Below, in pieces: positions 59,590 to 64,000 of a stretch of DNA of 64,000 bases. Numbering within the stretch: the stretch's first letter is position 1; each line of letters starts with the position of its first letter. Origin of the DNA: DASZIT01 sp036268775 (lineage in GTDB: Bacteria > Actinomycetota > Acidimicrobiia > Acidimicrobiales > RAAP-2); NCBI GenBank assembly GCA_036268775.1, contig DATATM010000030.1:1-64000 (forward strand). Reading direction: 5' to 3'. Under the pieces are notes generated by a model. It was not told where the DNA came from. It was given only the letters and a program-made list of their open reading frames with translations, and searched no databases. Both the position numbers and the translations under genes were made by a program.

Positions 59590-60681
59590 GAGGTAGGTCT
59601 TCAGTTCGGCGGTGACGTCCTGGCGGATGACCGCGAACCCGGCCGAGGGGGCCAGGTTGCCGGGGCCGCAGCCGTCGACCGCCCGCCCGACGAACGGCGC
59701 CCCGGCGGGCAGGCGCATGTTCAATGCCGCACCGATGGCCGCCACCCCACCGTGACCCGGGTTGATGAGACACAAGTCGGTGAAGGCGAGATGGCCGGCG
59801 GTCGGCAGCGACACGAACTTCTTGGGGGACGGGGCAGCGTCGTAGGTCGCCTTCACCCACGCCGGTTTCACATCCTGGTCCGCCGACCCGGTCATGAACA
59901 GCGACGGCTTGGCCGGCATGTCGGCTGGGGGCGGCACCGAACCCCCGGCCAAGGACACGTAGACGGCGACATCGGAGCGGCCGGCGAACTGGATGGCGTC
60001 GAGCCCACCGAGGGAGTGGCCGACGATGCCGACCATCCCCGGCCGCACCAGGTTGGCCAGCAGCCCGGTGCCGGTGGCGCTGTCGTGGAGGACAAGGGTC
60101 TCGGTGTCCACGAGGACCTGGTAGTCACTCGTGCGATTGGCAGAATTGCTGTCGCCCAGATCCCTGAAGAACTTGGTGAGGTCGGTGCTGAACTCCGGGG
60201 AGGCGACCACGAAGCCCCACGACGCCAGCCACGAGGTCAGGAACGTCGACTGGTCCCGGAAGGAGTAGAGCCCGGAGGCGAACAACACCAGCGGGAACGG
60301 ACCGCCGGTGGCTGGGGTGGCGTCCCGGTAGGCATCGGTGGTGAACGCCCCCAACCTTGCCGGCACCCGGGCGGCGAGGGCGGCAGGCAACCAGTCACGG
60401 AGGTCGTAGCTGGCCCGGGTTGCCCCCGCCGTGCTCCCATGATCGATCGGGTACCAGACGTCGACCGGCCCCCCGGCCAGGTTCAGGGTGGTGACCCCGG
60501 CGGCGAAGGGTCCGGGGAGGTCGTAGGGCCCGGGCGGGGGCTCGACGTTCACCGCGACGTTTCCGGACGACGGGATGAGGACAACGGCCAGGGTGACGGC
60601 CCCGGCGATCACCACCCCGGCGATCAACCCGCGCCACGGGGTTCCCTCCCCGAGCGATCTCCGGCGCCAGCCTCGCCTCAT
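59575..60681 (-). CDS. Membrane-anchored or secreted alpha/beta hydrolase (PAF-acetylhydrolase/cutinase-like)
   Basis: 368 residues. An N-terminal signal anchor (LIAGVVIAGAVTLAVVLIPS) follows a basic start. The hydrolase domain resembles the dienelactone/PAF-AH/PET-hydrolase group: VDVWYPIDHGS, FPLVLFASGLYSFRDQS, the nucleophile elbow GHSLGG (Ser about 221), an acid near GSADQDVKP and His in TAGHLAF. It acts outside the membrane on an ester. Its 3' end overlaps the convergent gene by 15 bases. Confidence 0.88.
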   Translation of the reverse strand: MRRGWRRRSLGEGTPWRGLIAGVVIAGAVTLAVVLIPSSGNVAVNVEPPPGPYDLPGPFAAGVTTLNLAGGPVDVWYPIDHGSTAGATRASYDLRDWLPAALAARVPARLGAFTTDAYRDATPATGGPFPLVLFASGLYSFRDQSTFLTSWLASWGFVVASPEFSTDLTKFFRDLGDSNSANRTSDYQVLVDTETLVLHDSATGTGLLANLVRPGMVGIVGHSLGGLDAIQFAGRSDVAVYVSLAGGSVPPPADMPAKPSLFMTGSADQDVKPAWVKATYDAAPSPKKFVSLPTAGHLAFTDLCLINPGHGGVAAIGAALNMRLPAGAPFVGRAVDGCGPGNLAPSAGFAVIRQDVTAELKTYLSAGH

Positions 60682-60817
60682 CGGTCCCGGCTCGGGGTCC
60701 GGTCGGAAAAGTCGTCACCCCCGGTGGGAGCGGCCGCCGGTACGGCAGAGCCCGGATGACGGACGAAGGTCGGAATCGCGACACCCTATCCCCGGTGACC
60801 TGATCTAGGGTCGCACG

Positions 60818-61993
60818 GTGCGGCCCCTCCGAACGGTGAAACGAAAGGTCGTCGCCGCGCTGGTGGCGGCGATCATCGTGTTCATGATCGTGGTCGGATG
60901 GTCGTATCTCCATGCGGTCACCGCCCCGGGCACCGACAGCCTCCAGGCCAAGAGCGTGGAGTGGGTCCGCTCCCACGGCGGCAGCGGGATCGTCCGCTGG
61001 GTCGAGAACGAGTGGTACTCCCATCACCAGCCGCCGAAGGGGGGTAGCGCCAATGTCGCGGTGGCCGCCCACTCGGCCGTCCCCTTCTCGTCGGGCAACT
61101 TCGCCCATGTCGTCCACCTTCCGGTGCCGTCGCCGCTGCACCCCATCGTCAGCCCCAGCCTCACCGGCGAGGGCCAGTGGACACCGGTGGGCCGCCTGGT
61201 CGGCGGCGTCCCCGCCGTGTACACCACCTACCTGCGCTCCGATCCGGTCCACACCAGCCTGGTCACCGGAGTGGCCTGGATGGACACCAAGCTGTTGCGG
61301 GCCACCCTGTTCTCCGGCGTCGACGTGCCCGGGGTTCCCGGGTTCAAGAACGTCGCCCCACCCACCGCCGATCAGGCCAGCCAACTGGTCGCCCAGTTCA
61401 ACTCCGGGTTCCGGATGCAGGACTCCGACGGCGGCTACTACAGCGAGGGCCGGCTGATCTACACCATGCGCCCGGGTGCCGCCTCGCTGGTCATCTACAA
61501 CAACGGCGACGTCACGGTGGCCAAGTGGGGACGGGACGCCACCATGGGCCCGACGGTGTCCAGCGTCCGCCAGAACCTCGACCTCATCGTCGACGGCGGC
61601 CACCTGGTCGACGGGCTCCAGTCGGACAGCACCGGCAAGTGGGGGGCGACCCTCGGGAACCAGCTGCTGGTCTGGCGGTCGGGGGTCGGGGTCACCGCCA
61701 ACGGGGCCCTGGTCTACGCCGGCGGTCCGGGCCTCAGCGTCTACACCTTGGCCAACGTCCTCCTCCACGCCGGGGCGGTGCGGGCCATGGAGATGGACAT
61801 CAACACCTACTGGGTCGACTACTTCTTCTTCAAGCCGGAGCCGGGGAAGCTCGCCTCTCCCGCCAACGGTTCCAAGTTGCTGAGCACCATGACCGGTTCG
61901 CCCCAGCGGTACTTCGAGACCTCGTCGCGGGATTTCGTGTCGATGTCCGCCGACCCCCAACCGGCGGGAACCCCGGCGTCGGCTCAGCGATGA
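60818..61993 (+). CDS. Phosphodiester-glycosidase (NAGPA-like) family protein, membrane-anchored
   Basis: 391 residues from GTG 60818. A signal anchor (VVAALVAAIIVFMIVVGWSY) precedes a linker and a NAGPA-like domain that is clearly related to the C-terminal domain at 57790-59589: AQFNSGFRMQDSDGGYYSEG, GAASLVIYNNGDVTVAKWGR, SVRQNLDLIVDGG, GAVRAMEMDIN. It lacks the GYWLV repeats. The two paralogues, one with and one without the repeat domain, flank the hydrolase gene and suggest a local duplication. Confidence 0.9.
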   Translation: MRPLRTVKRKVVAALVAAIIVFMIVVGWSYLHAVTAPGTDSLQAKSVEWVRSHGGSGIVRWVENEWYSHHQPPKGGSANVAVAAHSAVPFSSGNFAHVVHLPVPSPLHPIVSPSLTGEGQWTPVGRLVGGVPAVYTTYLRSDPVHTSLVTGVAWMDTKLLRATLFSGVDVPGVPGFKNVAPPTADQASQLVAQFNSGFRMQDSDGGYYSEGRLIYTMRPGAASLVIYNNGDVTVAKWGRDATMGPTVSSVRQNLDLIVDGGHLVDGLQSDSTGKWGATLGNQLLVWRSGVGVTANGALVYAGGPGLSVYTLANVLLHAGAVRAMEMDINTYWVDYFFFKPEPGKLASPANGSKLLSTMTGSPQRYFETSSRDFVSMSADPQPAGTPASAQR

Positions 61994-62003
61994 GCTGAGG
62001 CGG

Positions 62004-63503
62004 TCACCGCCCCACCACTTCCGCCGGAGGGGGGGAATGGTGCCGGGCCGGGGCGGGATCACTGACCACCCCGTAGAGGGCGACGGCCGCCCCCACCGCC
62101 GCCGCCCCGGCCAACCCCAGGGCGGTGACCGAAAAGGCGTGCCGCACTTGGGCCGCATCAGCCAGGTTCCCGGCCACCGAGCCGAACACCGCCCCGCTCA
62201 CCGCCAACCCGAGGGCGGTGCCGATCCCCCGGGTCATGTTCAAAACCCCGGAGGCGAGCCCGGACTGCTGGGCGGGGATGGCGGCCATGATCCCGGCGTT
62301 GTTGGGCGAGACGAACAGGCCGAGCCCCACCCCGGTCAACGCCAACAGGGCGACGAAGGCGGTCGGGTCCGGGTGGAGCACGGACAGCCCGACCAGGCCC
62401 AACGCCACCAGCACCAGCCCGCCGACCCCCGGGGGTCCGACCCCGACCCGGTCGGCCAGCCGGCCGGCCAGCGGGGCGACGAGGCCGAGGGCGAGGGGCA
62501 TGGCCATCAACTCCAGCCCCGAACGAGCGGAGCCGTAGCCGTAACCGCGTTCGAGCAGGAACGGCACGATCACCAGCACCCCGAACAGGACCATAAAGGA
62601 GAGCATCCCGCTCACGATGCCGGCGCTGAACCGGACCCGGCGGAACAGGGTCAGGTCCACCATCGGCTGGGGGAACCGCTTCTCCCGGAGCACGAACCCG
62701 ACCCCGAGGAGCACCGCCACCGCCAGCAGCCCGAGCATCAACGGGGAGGTCCACCCCTGGGCATTGCCCAACGAGATGACCGATACCAGCGCCACCGCCG
62801 CCGGGAAGAAGAGGGCAAAGCCCGACCAGTCGAATCCGACCCGGGCCTGCAGATGACGGCTGCGGGGGATGAACAACAACCCGGCGGCCACCCCGATGAC
62901 CCCGATGGGCACGTTGACCAGGAACAGCCACCGCCATCCTCCCGCCGCCAACAACAGCCCCCCGACCGACGGGCCGAAGGCCAGTCCCAAGGCCTGGGCC
63001 GCCCCCTGGATCCCGATGGAGCGGCCCAGCCGCTGCACCGGCACCGCCAGGGCGATGATGGCAACGCTGTTGGCCTGCAACATGGCGGCCCCGACGGCCT
63101 GGACCACCCGGAACCCGCACAGGACATAGAGGTTGGGGGCCAGCGCGCAGAGGGCGGAGCCGGCGATGAAGATGAGGAACCCGTAGATATAGAGGAGCTT
63201 GCGGCCGAACATGTCGGCAAAGCGGCCCACCGCCGCCACCGTGGCCACCAGCACCAGCAGGTAGCTGAGGCCGACCCAGGTGACCGGGCCGACCCCCACC
63301 CCGAACGACCGCTCCAGGGCGGGGAAGGCCTGGGTGACGATGCTGGCATCCAGCTGACCCATGAAGGCACCGATGCAGACGGCGGCGACGGCCAACCGGT
63401 AGGCCCCGGGCCGGTTCCGGATGGAGGCCGGCCGGCGGGGCTCGACGATCAGCTGGCGCCACCCGACCGGCTTTGGCTCGGTGACGGTGTCCACGCCACC
63501 CAT
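62004..63503 (-). CDS. MFS transporter, DHA2 (14-helix) family
   Basis: 499 residues with about 14 hydrophobic segments. A cytoplasmic start (VEPRRPASIRNRPGAYR) is followed by helix 1 with GAFMGQLDASIVTQAFPALE, the DHA2 drug/proton exporter signature D in helix 1, and motif A GRFADMFGRKLLYIYG between helices 2 and 3. GRAMM: FRVVQAVGAAMLQANSVAII in helix 4-5 is the standard motif C-type region. It probably exports a toxic or secondary compound. It is divergent from the LysR gene. Confidence 0.93.
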   Translation of the reverse strand: MGGVDTVTEPKPVGWRQLIVEPRRPASIRNRPGAYRLAVAAVCIGAFMGQLDASIVTQAFPALERSFGVGVGPVTWVGLSYLLVLVATVAAVGRFADMFGRKLLYIYGFLIFIAGSALCALAPNLYVLCGFRVVQAVGAAMLQANSVAIIALAVPVQRLGRSIGIQGAAQALGLAFGPSVGGLLLAAGGWRWLFLVNVPIGVIGVAAGLLFIPRSRHLQARVGFDWSGFALFFPAAVALVSVISLGNAQGWTSPLMLGLLAVAVLLGVGFVLREKRFPQPMVDLTLFRRVRFSAGIVSGMLSFMVLFGVLVIVPFLLERGYGYGSARSGLELMAMPLALGLVAPLAGRLADRVGVGPPGVGGLVLVALGLVGLSVLHPDPTAFVALLALTGVGLGLFVSPNNAGIMAAIPAQQSGLASGVLNMTRGIGTALGLAVSGAVFGSVAGNLADAAQVRHAFSVTALGLAGAAAVGAAVALYGVVSDPAPARHHSPPPAEVVGR

Positions 63504-63538
63504 GGTGATCGAAGCTGAGCCAGAAGTCGAATACGGAT

Positions 63539-63554
63539 TTTTGATCGTTTTGAT
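63539..63554 (+). promoter_or_regulatory. AT-rich direct repeats in the MFS/LysR gap
   Basis: TTTTGAT occurs at 63539-63545 and 63548-63554, inside an AT-rich pocket of an otherwise GC-rich region. It may be a LysR site or promoter element for the divergent pair. Confidence 0.35.
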
Positions 63555-63565
63555 ATGGTTTCCAA

Positions 63566-64000
63566 ATGGATCTACGCCGACTGGAGCACTTCCTAGCCGT
63601 CGCCGACCACCAGGGATTCACCGCCGCCTCCCGGGCGGTGTCGGTGTCCCAGCCCGCCCTGTCGCTGGCCGTCAAGGAGCTGGAAGCCGAGCTGGGCACC
63701 GTCCTCTTCCACCGCCTGGGGCGACGGGTGGTGGTGACCCCGGCCGGGGCCGCCCTCATCGGCCCCGCCCGCCAGGCCCTTCGGGATGTGGAGACCGGGC
63801 GGTCGGCGGTGGCGGCCGTCGCCGGGCTGGAAGCCGGCAGCCTGGCTATCGCCAGCCTCCCCACCCTGGCCGCCGACCCGCTGGCGGGGATCGTCGGACG
63901 GTTCCGGCGGGAACACCCGGCGGTGACCGTCGACCTGGCCGCCCCGGAAGACTCCGCCGACGTGGTCGCCATGGTCCGTGACGGGCGATGCGAACTCGGG
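63566..64000 (+). CDS. LysR-type regulator, N-terminal part (runs off the window end)
   Basis: 145 residues from ATG 63566, open to the last base. The winged helix-turn-helix is complete: MDLRRLEHFLAVADHQGFTA, then SRAVSVSQPALSLAVKELEA and ELGTVLFHRLGRRVVVTPAG. The first strand of the ligand domain begins GSLAIASLPTLAADPLAGIV. It is divergent from the DHA2 exporter with 62 bases between, the classical layout of a LysR regulator and its target. Confidence 0.93.
   Translation, partial: MDLRRLEHFLAVADHQGFTAASRAVSVSQPALSLAVKELEAELGTVLFHRLGRRVVVTPAGAALIGPARQALRDVETGRSAVAAVAGLEAGSLAIASLPTLAADPLAGIVGRFRREHPAVTVDLAAPEDSADVVAMVRDGRCELG

Overview
The window is high-GC DNA (roughly two-thirds G+C by eye) with many GTG starts, GGAGG-type ribosome sites, ATGA/GTGA stop-start overlaps, and fatty-acid or sterol-type CoA chemistry. 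The gene at 57790-59589 carries repeats of the GYWLVASDGGIFSFGDA type. Together these suggest an actinobacterium, most likely of the class Acidimicrobiia; this is inference from gene content. No rRNA, tRNA or CRISPR array was recognised.

Layout. 1-1379: end of an enoyl-CoA hydratase, a DUF3237 protein and the RNA 2',3'-cyclic phosphodiesterase ThpR. 1632-4985: a large secreted glycine-rich/Ig-like protein. 5004-14154: a probable catabolic locus with a thiolase, a branched-chain-amino-acid-type ABC importer (lipoprotein, fused LivH-LivM permease, LivG, LivF), a fused two-half CoA-transferase and a TetR regulator. 14201-18793: small metabolic and housekeeping-like genes (TfoX-like, VOC, ureidoglycolate-lyase-like, two cupins, transglutaminase, methyltransferase, DUF1059, and a frameshifted monooxygenase-like gene). 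18892-22403: a four-gene aldolase/RidA/RraA/HAD operon divergent from a short-chain dehydrogenase. A CCTGACAC...GTCAG palindrome lies in three regulatory gaps (6353, 13368, 21466) and probably ties these blocks into one TetR-type regulon.

22.5-28.0 kb is an accessory island of visibly lower GC. Its core (23465-26608) has seven small unrelated genes in both orientations, including an Imm35-like immunity protein and a DUF1990 protein. One gene lies between each neighbouring pair of eight copies of a CCCGGCG..C.GGG motif, and several copies are the right arm of an imperfect inverted repeat. This looks like an integron-like cassette array and is the most novel structure in the window. 28.2-35.8 kb returns to core-like DNA: acyl-CoA synthetase, arylsulfatase, an ABC-2 exporter and a thioredoxin-fold protein. 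35.8-46.7 kb is mixed accessory DNA: a reductase remnant, a methyltransferase, DsrE and DUF4242 genes opposite an HD-GYP/LuxR fusion, a Pro/Thr-rich secreted protein, and a broken tyrosine recombinase that runs directly into the 3' end of a wax-ester synthase/DGAT gene.

46.7-64 kb is core-like: hydrolases, a ferredoxin-MBL fusion, an AraC/VOC pair, and a sulfatase-MurL-MurD operon implying the epimerase route to D-glutamate in peptidoglycan. An aldo-keto reductase follows, then a cell-envelope block with a lipoprotein and two phosphodiester-glycosidase proteins behind a PHO-box-like set of 11-bp repeats. A DHA2-family MFS exporter divergent from a LysR regulator closes the window. Three genes (18498, 22505, 42256) have single-base frame disruptions; these may be real decay or sequence errors.
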